Assembly (NCBI GenBank): GCA_023432225.1
Contig: JAEYUW010000040.1
Location: 1-64,000 of the forward strand
Origin: Verrucomicrobiota bacterium
GTDB lineage: Bacteria; Verrucomicrobiota; Verrucomicrobiia; Opitutales; Opitutaceae
Reading direction: 5' to 3'
DNA: 64,000 nt
Shown here: positions 46,571 through 54,812 of the stretch, piece after piece
Layout of the letters: each line of letters starts with the position of its first letter
Numbering within the stretch: the first letter of the stretch is position 1
Notes under the pieces: generated by a model
What the model was told of the DNA's origin: nothing
Database searches by the model: none
The model's input: the letters and a program-made list of their open reading frames with translations, nothing else
Made by a program: the position numbers and the translations under genes

Positions 46571-47518
46571 TCACACGCCGACCCACGCGAGGCCGGTCTT
46601 GATCCAGAACGGAATCGTGAACAGCCCCAGCGCGGTCGTGCCGAGCACGATCTGCACGGCCACGAGCGGTTGTCCGCCGTAGACGCGCGCGATGATGATC
46701 GGGATCACCGCCGACGGCATCGCGGCTTGGATGACGATGATGCGTTTCAGCTCCGGCGAAAATGGCCCGAACTTCGCCACCACGAAAAACAACAGCGGCA
46801 ACACCAGCAATCGCACCGCCGCCGCACCGATGAGCACGCGCGGCGCGATCAGCTTTTGCAGTTCGCCGACGTGCGGCTGAATGCTCACGCCCGTCATGAT
46901 GAGCCCGAGCGGGATCATGATTTGTCCCACCCAATGCACCGCGCTCATCACTGGTGTCGGGATCAGCGGTCCGAGTCCCGTGAGATTCACCGCCAACGCC
47001 GCGAGCAAGGAGAACAGCGGCACGTTCAACAGCCGCCGCCAGCCTTCGCGCAGCCCGAGTCCACTGATGATCAGCACACCGCCGGTCCACACCGCCGCTT
47101 CCACGCCCATGTTGTGCGTCAGCAGCAAGCCGCGCGCCTCCACGCCCCACATCGCATCGACGATCGGCAGCGGCAGGTAGCCGTAATTCGCCAGCCCCGC
47201 CGTGATCGCGAACGTCCGCAATCCGGTTCCGATGTGCAGCCCGAGCGCCCGCGCCAGCGCGTAAGCCACGCCGAAACTGCCCAGCGTCAGGGCGAAACCC
47301 GCCAGCGGCGCGAACAAAATGTTGCCCGGTTGGCGCAGCGCCGCGTTGCCGACCACCGAGTCGAAGATCAGGCACGGCGTCGCGATCTTGATCACGAGAT
47401 TGAACAGGCTCTCCTCCGCCTCCGCCTTCACCCACTCCACGCGTCGCAACCAGACCCCGAGCAGCACGACGAGAAACACCGGCAGCACGGTGGCAAAAAG
47501 GTGGGCGTAGGTGGTCAT
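46571..47518 (-). CDS. AEC (auxin efflux carrier) family transporter
   Basis: Membrane transporter of 315 aa with ten predicted helices. Family features: LLGVWLRRVEWVKAEAEESLFNLVIKIATPCLIF at the start, GLANYGYLPLPI in the third region, and VIQAAMPSAVIPIIIARVYGG with GTTALGLFTIPF near the end. These carriers move malonate, malate or related compounds. The internal ATG was taken, since the 39 codons before it are the translated tail of a repeat element (GTAG...CTAC type) and a low-complexity stretch. Confidence 0.88.
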   Translation of the reverse strand: MTTYAHLFATVLPVFLVVLLGVWLRRVEWVKAEAEESLFNLVIKIATPCLIFDSVVGNAALRQPGNILFAPLAGFALTLGSFGVAYALARALGLHIGTGLRTFAITAGLANYGYLPLPIVDAMWGVEARGLLLTHNMGVEAAVWTGGVLIISGLGLREGWRRLLNVPLFSLLAALAVNLTGLGPLIPTPVMSAVHWVGQIMIPLGLIMTGVSIQPHVGELQKLIAPRVLIGAAAVRLLVLPLLFFVVAKFGPFSPELKRIIVIQAAMPSAVIPIIIARVYGGQPLVAVQIVLGTTALGLFTIPFWIKTGLAWVGV

Positions 47519-47519
47519 C

Positions 47520-47570
47520 GCAGAGGACGGAATACGGAGGACTGAGCACGGAAGACAGAACACGGATGGC
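47520..47570. repeat. Degenerate ACGGA/ACAGA simple repeat
   Basis: Runs of GGACGGAATACGGAGGACTG and ACGGAAGACAGAACACGGAT follow one another just before the AEC transporter start. The complementary-type motif (CCTCGGTCTTCAGTCCTTC, about 47760-47780) recurs 200 bp away. Low-complexity, unexplained. Confidence 0.45.
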
Positions 47571-47601
47571 AACAACTCAATCGCGCTCTGCGTGCAGTTG
47601 A

Positions 47602-47741
47602 GTAGGGCCGGTTTCCAACCGGCCCAAATGCGCACGTGCCACGCAAAGCGCTCGAACGAGAAATCGATCCCGCGCGCCAGCTCAGCGCCGGCCGTCGCGA
47701 TGGCATCGCGGCTTCTTGGGCCGGTTGAAAACCGGCCCTAC
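47602..47741. repeat. GTAG...CTAC hairpin element (GGTTTCCAACC type)
   Basis: Left arm GTAGGGCCGGTTTCCAACCG and right arm ending GGTTGAAAACCGGCCCTAC, separated by about 95 bases, so it is longer (140 bp) than the others. In the gap between the AEC and flavoprotein genes. Confidence 0.75.
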
Positions 47742-47802
47742 CCACGCACCGCCGCGCCGTCCTCGGTCTTCAGTCCTTCATTCTCCGCACGCCGCCTTCC
47801 GC

Positions 47803-49032
47803 TCACTCCGCCATCGCTCGCCCCGCCAGCCAGCCGGTCGTCCATGCCGCCTGAAAATTGAAACCGCCCGTCACGCCGTCCACATCGAGCATCTCACCGG
47901 CAAAATGCAGCCCCGGCACCAGGCGGCTTTCCATGCGCTTGAAATCCACCTCGCTCAGCCGCACGCCGCCGCAAGTGACGAACTCGTCCTTGAACAAGCT
48001 CTTCCCCTTCACCGCGAACTCCGCGTCGGTGACCTGCGCCGCGAGCGCGCGCAGCGCCGGATTGCCCACGCTCGTCCACGGCGCATTCGCCGCGATGCCC
48101 GCCGCGACCACGAGTCGCTCCCACAGCCGCAAGGGCACGCCGAGCGGGCTCCACGTCGTGACCTGCTTGCGCGGCTCGGCGCCGCGCGCGCGCTCGAGTT
48201 CGGCGCGCGCGGTCTCGGCGTTGAACTTCGGCGCCCAGTTCACGCGCAGCGCGAACTGATAGTCGCGCTCCGCCAACAACCGCGCGCCCCACGCGGAAAT
48301 TTTCAACACCGCCGGACCGCTCAGGCCCCAATGCGTCACCAGCATCGGTCCGCGTTCCTTCAGCGGCGCGCCCGCCACCGCCGTGGCCGCGTCCTCGACC
48401 GATACGCCGGCGAGATCCTTCAAGCGCGGATCGTCGATGTGAAAAGTGAACAGCGACGGCACCGGCGTCTCGATCGTGTGCCCAAACGCCTGCGCGATCG
48501 CGAAGCCGGCGTTCGATTTGTTGCCGCCCGTCGCGAGTAGCAAACGGTCCGTTGTCACCTCTTCACCGGTCGTCAGTTCGACACGGAATCCGCCACTCGT
48601 CGGCACGCGCAACGCGCTCCTCACGCCGCATTGCGTGCGCACCTGCACGCCGGCTTTCCGTGCCGCGCCGAGCAGGCAATCGATGATCGTCTGCGAGTTG
48701 TCCGTGACCGGAAACATGCGTCCGTCCGCCTCGGCCTTCAGCGTCACGCCGCGCGCGGCGAACCACTCGACGGTATCGCGCGGTTGGAAGCGGCTGAAGG
48801 CGCCCGTCAGTTCGCGGCCGCCGCGCGGGTAACGCTTTGCCAGTTCGCGCGGCTCGAAGCAGTGGTGTGTGACGTTGCAGCGACCGCCGCCGGAAATCTT
48901 CACTTTGCCCAGCGTGTGCGCCGTGGCCTCGTAGAGCGTGACGCGGCACGCGGGATTCGCCTCGGCGCACGCGATGGCGCCGAAGAAGCCCGCAGCACCA
49001 CCGCCGACCACGCTGACCTGCCGCTCGTTCAT
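47803..49032 (-). CDS. HI0933-type NAD(P)/FAD-dependent flavoprotein
   Basis: Cytoplasmic flavoenzyme of 409 aa. Rossmann start SVVGGGAAGFFGAIACAEANP (about 6-26), family motif KVKISGGGRCNVTH, and C-terminal FAGEMLDVDGVTGGFNFQAAWTTGWLAG with the FAD contacts. Homologues are the YhiN/HI0933 group, often called aminoacetone-oxidase-like; the substrate is unproven. The ATG at 49032 starts the Rossmann domain; the 30 codons before it overlap a terminator hairpin. Confidence 0.92.
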   Translation of the reverse strand: MNERQVSVVGGGAAGFFGAIACAEANPACRVTLYEATAHTLGKVKISGGGRCNVTHHCFEPRELAKRYPRGGRELTGAFSRFQPRDTVEWFAARGVTLKAEADGRMFPVTDNSQTIIDCLLGAARKAGVQVRTQCGVRSALRVPTSGGFRVELTTGEEVTTDRLLLATGGNKSNAGFAIAQAFGHTIETPVPSLFTFHIDDPRLKDLAGVSVEDAATAVAGAPLKERGPMLVTHWGLSGPAVLKISAWGARLLAERDYQFALRVNWAPKFNAETARAELERARGAEPRKQVTTWSPLGVPLRLWERLVVAAGIAANAPWTSVGNPALRALAAQVTDAEFAVKGKSLFKDEFVTCGGVRLSEVDFKRMESRLVPGLHFAGEMLDVDGVTGGFNFQAAWTTGWLAGRAMAE

Positions 49033-49070
49033 GGAGCCGGCAGCGTGCGGCGCACCGCGACCTTGTCCAA

Positions 49071-49114
49071 GGCGAAAACAATAGCGCCGCGGCCCACCCC
49101 TGGGCCGCGGCGCT
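49071..49114 (-). terminator. Terminator of the Spy/CpxP-like gene
   Basis: A 14-bp perfect stem AGCGCCGCGGCCCA (49083-49096) / TGGGCCGCGGCGCT (49101-49114), loop CCCC. On the minus strand it is followed by TTGTTTTCGCC. It ends the Spy-like message 51 bp past its stop, and lies before the flavoprotein start. Confidence 0.78.
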
Positions 49115-49164
49115 GACTGCACACACTAGCTAACCTACCGATTTTTTGCGTCTGGGTAGGAAAT

Positions 49165-49614
49165 TTACTTGGCCGGGGGCGGCGGCGGGCCGTCCTTGTC
49201 GGCGCCGTGACCGCGCGGGCCTTTGCCGCGACCGTCGCGCATCTTGCCGCCGAATTCCTTGGCCTTCTCGCGCTGCTCCGGCGTGAGGATGCCGTCGATC
49301 TTCGCGCGAGATTCCTTCATGACCGCCTGCATTTTCTCGCGCCGGTCTTCCCGCGAGAGCGACTGGTCCTGCATGATGGCCTCGACTTGCGGACGGGTTG
49401 CCTCTTGGAGGGCCTTGAGCTTGGCGACCTGGTCGTCGCTCAAACCGATCTCCTGGCGATGATCGATGAGCATCTCGATCGGGCGCGGCATGCCGCCGCG
49501 CGGACCGCGCGGGCCCTTGCCGGCGGGCGGGTTATCTTGGGCGTTGAGCGAGGGCACCAACGCAGCGACCGCGAGCGCGGCCGCGAACAACAGAACTTCA
49601 CTGGAGCGTTTCAT
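49165..49614 (-). CDS. Periplasmic Spy/CpxP-like protein
   Basis: Exported protein of 149 aa with a signal peptide (about 1-25). The helical part contains two LTxxQ-type motifs (IGLSDDQVAKLKAL and GILTPEQREKAKEF), which mark Spy/CpxP chaperone-like proteins, framed by Gly/Pro/Arg-rich segments (GKGPRGPRGGMPRP and the tail GPPPPPAK). Probably a periplasmic chaperone or metal sensor. The ATG at 49614 starts the signal; the 41 codons before it are rich in Arg and Pro. Confidence 0.85.
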   Translation of the reverse strand: MKRSSEVLLFAAALAVAALVPSLNAQDNPPAGKGPRGPRGGMPRPIEMLIDHRQEIGLSDDQVAKLKALQEATRPQVEAIMQDQSLSREDRREKMQAVMKESRAKIDGILTPEQREKAKEFGGKMRDGRGKGPRGHGADKDGPPPPPAK

Positions 49615-49762
49615 TTGGATTGAGCGGGGGTTGGGAAATATCGGGTTACAGGGGGCAAAGACGCGGCGCTGCCGCGGGCGTTTCAACCCGCGCGGATTTT
49701 TCGCGGGGAAAAGTTGGCGGGAGCGCGTAACCGCCAAGCGGCCTCAAGCGTAGCCGTGCACG

Positions 49763-49859
49763 GTAGGTTCGGTCTTCGATCGGGCCGGATGGATTCTCGA
49801 CCACGAGCCAAGAGCGCGAACAACGCTTCCATCGGAGGCCGGTCACAGACCGGTCCTAC
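49763..49859. repeat. GTAG...CTAC hairpin element (degenerate)
   Basis: Left end GTAGGTTCGGTCTTCGATCG, right end GGCCGGTCACAGACCGGTCCTAC (the right arm is a clear hairpin). A 97-bp element before the small metallopeptidase gene. Confidence 0.6.
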
Positions 49860-49906
49860 TTCCCTCCACCGTTGCGCCGCCGAGCAAACGGCGTTTCGTT
49901 CACGGC

Positions 49907-50281
49907 GTGCAATTTCCCGCTCTCGTTCGCATCGCCCAGGAGGTCGTCGCCGCCGCTCAGCGCCGGCTGCCCGCCGAGGTGCGCACGGTCGCGACGGCTG
50001 TGCCCGTGTGCTACGAAACCGTGCCCAACGACGCCATCCTCGCCGAAGGCTGGGAGCCCGACATCCTCGGCCTGTTCGTCGGCCACGAGCATGGCGGCGA
50101 GTTGCGCGATGATTTCGCCCCGCTGCCGCCACAGATCCTGCTGTTCCTCGAAAACCTCTGGGACTACGCCGAAGGTGACGTCGCCATCTACCGCGACGAG
50201 GTGCGACTCACTTATTTGCACGAGCTGGGTCACTACCTCGGTTGGGACGAAGACGAAGTCGCCGAGCGCGGCCTGGAATAG
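49907..50281 (+). CDS. Small metallopeptidase-like protein (MMP-like, PF06262)
   Basis: Soluble protein of 124 aa, GTG start. The core DEVRLTYLHELGHYLGWDEDEV near the C-terminus has the zinc-binding HExxHxxGxxxD pattern of the minimal metalloprotease-like family. The N-terminal half is a short alpha-beta region (VPVCYETVPNDAILAEGWEPDILGLF). Full length for this family. Function unknown. It precedes the SYLF gene by 100 bp on the same strand. Confidence 0.85.
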   Translation: MQFPALVRIAQEVVAAAQRRLPAEVRTVATAVPVCYETVPNDAILAEGWEPDILGLFVGHEHGGELRDDFAPLPPQILLFLENLWDYAEGDVAIYRDEVRLTYLHELGHYLGWDEDEVAERGLE

Positions 50282-50382
50282 CGCATCTCCTTGGGAACCA
50301 CTCCCAATCTTCGCTTTCATTCCTTCCCTGATTCTGTTTAACCGTCCCTCATCCGGCTGCTAGGCCGGTCCGACCAAGCCCA

Positions 50383-51075
50383 ATGAAGAAGCTCCTCAAC
50401 GCCTTTGTCCTCCTCGCCGCTCTCGCCGTCGGCCTGACCGCCCACGCCGCGAACATCAAACGCGAGACGCTCGTCGAGCGCCTCGATACGTGCGAGGCGA
50501 TCCTGCAAGACCTCCAGTCGAGCACCAAGACCGCCATCCCGGCCGAAGTCCTCCGTCGCGCCCAGGGCTTCGTCATCATCAATCAGGTGCAAGCCGGCCT
50601 CTTCCTCGGCATCAAGGACGGCTACGCCGTCGCCCTCGTCCGCCGTCCGAACGGCAAGTGGTCCATTCCCGTTTTCCTCCGCGCCGGTGAAGCCTCCTTC
50701 GGCCTCCAAGCCGGCGTGAAGGCCGTCAACACCGTCCTCGTCCTCATGGATGATTCCACCGCCCGCCTCCTCCTCAAGAGCCGCTTCAACTTCGGCGCCG
50801 AGGCCAAGGCCATGGCCGGCGTCCGCGGCGGCGAGCGCGAAGCCGTCACCAAGCAGCTCGTCGAAGGCGCCAACGTCCTCGTTTACTCGCTCCAGGAAGG
50901 CTACTACCTCGGCATGGCGGTGAAGACCGGCTTCATGCAGCCCAACGACGAGGCGAACCGCCTGTTCTACAACACGAACAACCGCCTGCCCGAGCTGCTT
51001 TACTCCGACTGGACCACGCCGCCGGCCGAGACGCGCTTCATCATGGATTACGTCTCGCGCCTCACGAGCCGCTGA
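50383..51075 (+). CDS. Exported SYLF (Ysc84) domain protein
   Basis: Exported protein of 230 aa. Signal peptide about 1-22. SYLF domain over about 30-228: ETLVERLDTCEAILQDL, IPAEVLRRAQGFVIINQVQAGLFLGIKDGYAVALVRRPNGKWS, ASFGLQAGVKAVNTVLVLMDDSTARLLL, VYSLQEGYYLGMAVKTGFM. In eukaryotes the domain binds phosphoinositides; bacterial members are exported proteins of unknown role. A terminator follows. Confidence 0.92.
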   Translation: MKKLLNAFVLLAALAVGLTAHAANIKRETLVERLDTCEAILQDLQSSTKTAIPAEVLRRAQGFVIINQVQAGLFLGIKDGYAVALVRRPNGKWSIPVFLRAGEASFGLQAGVKAVNTVLVLMDDSTARLLLKSRFNFGAEAKAMAGVRGGEREAVTKQLVEGANVLVYSLQEGYYLGMAVKTGFMQPNDEANRLFYNTNNRLPELLYSDWTTPPAETRFIMDYVSRLTSR

Positions 51076-51102
51076 GCGAAACCGAATCCACTCGGCCACC
51101 CG

Positions 51103-51133
51103 AACCCGCCGTATCCTCGGCGGGTTTTGTTTT
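51103..51133 (+). terminator. Terminator of the SYLF gene
   Basis: Stem AACCCGCCG (51103-51111) / CGGCGGGTT (51118-51126), loop TATCCT, followed by TTGTTTT. 28 bp after the stop codon. Confidence 0.9.
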
Positions 51134-51135
51134 GG

Positions 51136-51217
51136 GTAGGTCCGGCTTCAGCCGGACCAAAAAAGCCCGCGTCGCCCCATCGCCGTCAGGTAGGGCGAGC
51201 CGTCCCCGGTGAGCCGC
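51136..51217. repeat. Two partial GTAG elements in tandem
   Basis: GTAGGTCCGGCTTCAGCCGGACC hairpin (51136-51158, CTTCAG type, single arm) and a GTAGGGCGAGCCGTCCCCGG copy (51190-51217, the same type as 63052 and partly 54676). Between the SYLF and CinA genes. Confidence 0.65.
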
Positions 51218-51260
51218 AAGTGAGCGCGGACGCCTCGCGCCGCCCACGGATAGCTGCGCG

Positions 51261-51770
51261 TTATTTCCCGTCCCGCAACCCGCGCAGATGCGCGACCAAA
51301 ATGCCGACCACCGATTCCGCCACGCGCTGCTGCGCTTCGGTGCGACTCGCTCCCGGCATCTCCACCGTGCCGGAAATCACCGCAATCTTCCCGCCGCGCT
51401 TCACATGCGCCAGCGTCCACCACGCCATCGGGTCCGTGATTTTGTTCGCGCGCGACGGCTCCGCGTAACCAGTCGTCGACAACGCGAGATCCGCTCCGAA
51501 CAACTGGCACGCCCCCACCGCCATCTCGACCGCCACCTGCTGCGACACGCAATTGCACTTCTTCGCGTGCGCCCGGCTCACGCCGAGCAGCTTCACCTTT
51601 TCGTCGAGCGAATAGGCGGTGATTCCACCGAGAAAATAATCCGACGACCCGCTCACGCTCGCGATCAACGCCTGCACGCGGCCCGCGGTCATGCTCTCCG
51701 CCGTCGCAACCGTCAGCCGCGGCTTTTGGGCGAGCAGTTTCTTGAGTTCTTCCGCGAGCGTGAGGTTCAT
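51261..51770 (-). CDS. CinA C-terminal domain protein (nicotinamide-nucleotide amidase-like)
   Basis: Protein of 169 aa corresponding to the stand-alone CinA C-terminal domain, without the N-terminal molybdopterin-binding-like half. Motifs: TVATAESMTAGRVQALIASVSGSSDYFLGGITAYSLDEKVKLLGV, then SQQVAVEMAVGACQLFGADLALSTTGYAEPS. In the family it deamidates nicotinamide mononucleotide, though bases such as C in the KKCNCVS segment are unusual. The ATG at 51770 starts the domain. Confidence 0.85.
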   Translation of the reverse strand: MNLTLAEELKKLLAQKPRLTVATAESMTAGRVQALIASVSGSSDYFLGGITAYSLDEKVKLLGVSRAHAKKCNCVSQQVAVEMAVGACQLFGADLALSTTGYAEPSRANKITDPMAWWTLAHVKRGGKIAVISGTVEMPGASRTEAQQRVAESVVGILVAHLRGLRDGK

Positions 51771-51851
51771 GCGCGCGACGCTGCGCGGCGTGGCTCCGCG
51801 TCGCAAGCTTTCCGGTTGTCGCGCGAGGCTTACCGCCCATCGTCGCGCCGC

Positions 51852-52349
51852 ATGAGCCTCCTGCTTCGTCCGCTCGCCGTCCTGCTGGTCCTCGCCGCCT
51901 CGGCGCTCACGCTCCGCGCCGCCGACACGCCGCAGCCTTACGCCGTTGGCGATGCGTTCACCGGCTTTTCGACCCGCGATCAACACGACAAACCCTTCAC
52001 CTACACCGCAGGCGACGCGCGCCTCGTGATCGTCTCGTTCGTGATGGGCACCGGCAAGGCCGCCAACGCGTTCTTCGAGAAACAGCCGGCCGATTTCCTC
52101 GCACAGCACCGTGCGCTGTTCATCGCCAACATCCACGGCATGCCCGGCATCGCGCGCACCTTCGCCCTGCCGAAGATGCGCAAATACCCGCACCGCATCC
52201 TCCTCGCCGACGCGGAAAACTTTCTCGCGCGCTACCCGCAACAACCCGACCGCCTCACCGTCCTAACGCTCGACGGCGCCGGCAAGATCATCGCCATCCG
52301 CTTCATCGATCCGAAGTCGGAGCTGGCCGCGCTTTTCGCCGCGAAGTAG
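51852..52349 (+). CDS. Exported thioredoxin-fold protein without CxxC
   Basis: Exported protein of 165 aa. Signal peptide about 1-23. The remainder looks like a redoxin/thioredoxin fold (VGDAFTGFSTRDQHDKPFTY, RLVIVSFVMGTGKAANAFFEKQPADFLAQH, LFIANIHGMPGIARTF, KYPHRILLADAENFL, RLTVLTLDGAGKIIAIRFI) but has no cysteine, so it cannot act as a thiol-disulfide enzyme. Role unknown. Divergent from the CinA gene. Confidence 0.75.
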   Translation: MSLLLRPLAVLLVLAASALTLRAADTPQPYAVGDAFTGFSTRDQHDKPFTYTAGDARLVIVSFVMGTGKAANAFFEKQPADFLAQHRALFIANIHGMPGIARTFALPKMRKYPHRILLADAENFLARYPQQPDRLTVLTLDGAGKIIAIRFIDPKSELAALFAAK

Positions 52350-52368
52350 CCGCACGCTCCTCGGCCGT

Positions 52369-52923
52369 TCACGACTTCGCCCGCCGCAACCGCCAGCGCT
52401 GGCTGCGCGCGACGATGAAGCCGGCGCACTCCGGCGCGCCGCAACGGCACGGATGCAAGCGCGCGTCGCTCACGCGGAAACCATAATCGAAGGTCAGCTC
52501 CTCGCCCGGCGTGATGTCGCGGCTCGCCACGATCCACACGCGACGCCCGTCGGACTGCGCCTCGCAATTCGGCGCGCACGAGTGGTTGATGCGTCGCGCG
52601 GGGTTACCCGGCACCGCCCCATCGAGATCGAAATGGCGGTTGAGTTCGAAAATGTAGACACACGCATCGCCCCCCGCGGCCGCGCGCGCGCGGCGGAGTT
52701 CTTCGCGGCGCTCCGCTTCCGCCTTGGTGATGCGCTCGCCGATGTATTCGACGATCCGCTCACCTTCCGGAATGAAATCCTGCGCGAATATGCCGACGCC
52801 ATGCAGCGCCGAACGCCGCAAACGCACCGTCGGCGGCAGCTGCACGCGCCGCCGCTTCGCGGGTGAGCCAGCGCGTTTGCGCGCGCCAACACGCAGCGTC
52901 TTTTTACTCCGCTCCGCCTTCAC
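52369..52923 (-). CDS. SET domain protein-lysine methyltransferase-like
   Basis: Protein of 184 aa. A basic N-terminus (KAERSKKTLRVGARKRAGSPAKRRR) precedes the SET domain: VRLRRSALHGVGIFAQDFIPEGERIVEYIGERI, then RRINHSCAPNCEAQ, the knot motif ITPGEELTFDYGF, and a post-SET cysteine cluster PCRCGAPECAGFI. All SAM- and substrate-site motifs are present. Eukaryote-like SET proteins occur in bacteria by transfer; the target is unknown. The GTG start at 52923 overlaps the exonuclease stop (GTGA), so it is translated from the same message. Confidence 0.85.
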   Translation of the reverse strand: MKAERSKKTLRVGARKRAGSPAKRRRVQLPPTVRLRRSALHGVGIFAQDFIPEGERIVEYIGERITKAEAERREELRRARAAAGGDACVYIFELNRHFDLDGAVPGNPARRINHSCAPNCEAQSDGRRVWIVASRDITPGEELTFDYGFRVSDARLHPCRCGAPECAGFIVARSQRWRLRRAKS

Positions 52924-53678
52924 GCGAGCTCCAGTCCCACTGGACAATGATCGCTGCCCATGACGTGCGGCTCGATCCACGCGCGCTTGAGGCGCTTTTG
53001 CAGCGCGGTCGACGCCACGAAGTAGTCGACGCGCCACCCGATGTTCCGCGCGCGGCAATTCATCATCTGGCTCCACCACGTGTAATGGTCCGGCCCTTTC
53101 TCGAATTCGCGGAACGTGTCCAGGTAACCCGCCGCGAGCAGCGCCGTGAAGTTCGCCCGCTCCTCGTCCGTGAAACCGGCGTTGCGGCGGTTCGTCTTCG
53201 GATTCTTCAAATCGATCTCCTGGTGCGCGACATTCAGGTCGCCGCAAAAGAGCACGGGCTTCTTCTTCTCGAGTTTCTTCAGGAACTTCAGGAACGCCGG
53301 GTCCCACTCCTTCGTGCGGTAGTCGAGCCGCGTGAGGCCGCGCTGCGAGTTGGGCTGGTAGACATTCACGAGATAGAAGTCCGCATACTCGGCCGTGATC
53401 ACGCGCCCCTCCTGATCGTGCTCATCGAGACCGATGCCCTCGTTGACCTTGAGCGGCGTCTCGCGCGAGAAGACCACCGTGCCCGAGTAACCTTTCTTCA
53501 GCGCCGAATTCCAGTGCGCCTTGTAGCCGGCGGGCCATTCCACGTGCTGCACGTCGCCCGGATGCGCCTTGGTTTCCTGGAGACAAATCACGTCCGCCTG
53601 CGACGCCGCCATCCAGTCGAGCAGACCTTTTTTCATGGCAGAGCGCACGCCGTTCACGTTCCAAGAAAGCAGTTTCAT
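52920..53678 (-). CDS. xth: Exodeoxyribonuclease III / AP endonuclease
   Basis: Base-excision-repair nuclease of 252 aa, full length. Motifs: SWNVNGVRSA (1-15), LQETKAHPGDV (metal ligand E), VNVYQPNSQRG, CGDLNVAHQEIDL, GWRVDYF and the catalytic pair GSDHCPVGLEL at the end. It cleaves 5' of abasic sites and has 3'-5' exonuclease activity. Its stop codon overlaps the GTG of the SET gene, an arrangement that couples the two. Confidence 0.93.
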   Translation of the reverse strand: MKLLSWNVNGVRSAMKKGLLDWMAASQADVICLQETKAHPGDVQHVEWPAGYKAHWNSALKKGYSGTVVFSRETPLKVNEGIGLDEHDQEGRVITAEYADFYLVNVYQPNSQRGLTRLDYRTKEWDPAFLKFLKKLEKKKPVLFCGDLNVAHQEIDLKNPKTNRRNAGFTDEERANFTALLAAGYLDTFREFEKGPDHYTWWSQMMNCRARNIGWRVDYFVASTALQKRLKRAWIEPHVMGSDHCPVGLELA

Positions 53679-53806
53679 GCCGGTAAGCTCGCGAGCGATG
53701 CGCGCGGCGCAAACCGTTTCCCGCCGCCACCGCGGTTTTTCCCTGCCCTCCTACGGAAATTCGCGTAACTGTGCGGCCGCCGCCGGTGTTATCGGTTCCA
53801 TCCACG

Positions 53807-54664
53807 ATGCTCCCCCGCTCCCCGTTCGTTTTCCTGTGCGCCGCTCTGCTAATGCCGGCCGCCGCGCGTGCCGCCCAGCCCTCCCCGCCGAACGAGATCG
53901 TGGTCTCGGCCGCCAACTACGCCCACACGCCGCCCGAGGTGCTCGAAAAAATGTTTCGCCAACCCGCGGAGCTGACCGACACACCGGCGCCCGACGCCGC
54001 GACCGCGCGGCCCGTGCAGTATTACCAATTTCTCAAAGGCGAGATCTACGAGGCCGACCTGAAATACGAGGACGTCTGCCAGTTGCTCGTCCCCGCGCTC
54101 GCCTCGAAAAACCTCCGCAACACCTTCGACCAGTCGAAGGTCGAATTCATCCTCCGTGTCAGCTTTGGCAGCCGCCGCTGGCGCGACCCATTCGTTCGCG
54201 AAGACCATCTCGAATGGAGACACGGCCTCGTGCCGCGCAAGGTCGGCACCTCGCTCTCGGCCGCTCAGGCGTGGGACGACCGCGCCGGCGGCGATGAATC
54301 CGCGCTGCGGCAAACCGAGCAGACGCTCACGGACATGTATGGCGCGTCCGCCGAGGGCATGGCCGATCGTCTGATCAAAGGCGTGCCGACCGAGGATTAT
54401 TTTCTCGTGGTCGTGGACGCCTTCGAAGTCGCGACGCTCAAGACCAAGGGCAACAACACGCCCCGCGCGTGGACGACCTTCATCGCAGTGCGCCAGCGCG
54501 ACCGCGCCAAATTCTCCGACGTCGCCGCGGCGATGATCGCACGCGCCGCCCCGTTCTTCGGTGAAACGCTGCCCGGCAAGGCGCATTTCACCGACCGAGA
54601 AGGCAAAGTCACGCCCGGCGAACTCCGCGTCGTCGAAGAAAACGTCCCCGAGCCGAAAAGATAG
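53807..54664 (+). CDS. Exported protein of unknown function
   Basis: Unrecognised; 285 aa. Signal peptide about 1-22 (SPFVFLCAALLMPAAARA). The rest is mixed alpha-beta (PPEVLEKMFRQPAELTD, QYYQFLKGEIYEADLKYEDVCQLLVPALASK, KVEFILRVSFGSRRWRDPF, DYFLVVVDAFEVATLKTKG, WTTFIAVRQRDRAKFSDVAAAMIA). No motif identifies a function. The ATG at 53807 fits the signal. It stands alone, divergent from the exonuclease gene. Confidence 0.78.
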   Translation: MLPRSPFVFLCAALLMPAAARAAQPSPPNEIVVSAANYAHTPPEVLEKMFRQPAELTDTPAPDAATARPVQYYQFLKGEIYEADLKYEDVCQLLVPALASKNLRNTFDQSKVEFILRVSFGSRRWRDPFVREDHLEWRHGLVPRKVGTSLSAAQAWDDRAGGDESALRQTEQTLTDMYGASAEGMADRLIKGVPTEDYFLVVVDAFEVATLKTKGNNTPRAWTTFIAVRQRDRAKFSDVAAAMIARAAPFFGETLPGKAHFTDREGKVTPGELRVVEENVPEPKR

Positions 54665-54675
54665 GGCGTTCCAAG

Positions 54676-54701
54676 GTAGGGCGAGTTCTCCGAACGAGCC
54701 G
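54676..54701. repeat. GTAGGGCGAG repeat (intergenic copy)
   Basis: Begins GTAGGGCGAGTTCTCCGAAC and is identical over 26 bases to the copy inside the RNA methyltransferase gene (32678). It lies 12 bp after the stop of the preceding gene. Confidence 0.75.
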
Positions 54702-54760
54702 CGCCTTCCTCGCTCGCGCCTCGCCGCAGCACTCCTTTCAGCGGCAGATTCGTTCACCCC

Positions 54761-54797
54761 AAAAAACAAAGGCCGCCTCCGATGAAGGAGACGGCCT
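54761..54797 (-). terminator. Terminator of the small TonB-domain gene
   Basis: Stem AAAGGCCG-C-CTCC / GGAG-A-CGGCCTTT (one mismatch), loop GATGA with A pairs; on the minus strand it is followed by TTTGTTTTTT. About 16 bp past the stop. Confidence 0.85.
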
Positions 54798-54812
54798 TTG
54801 GGGGAAGGGGTA

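Noticed and set aside
47519..47635. N-terminal extension of the AEC transporter
   Set aside because: The first 39 codons are translated from part of a repeat element (GWKPALL-like phrase) and low-complexity DNA; the ATG at 47518 fits the first helix.
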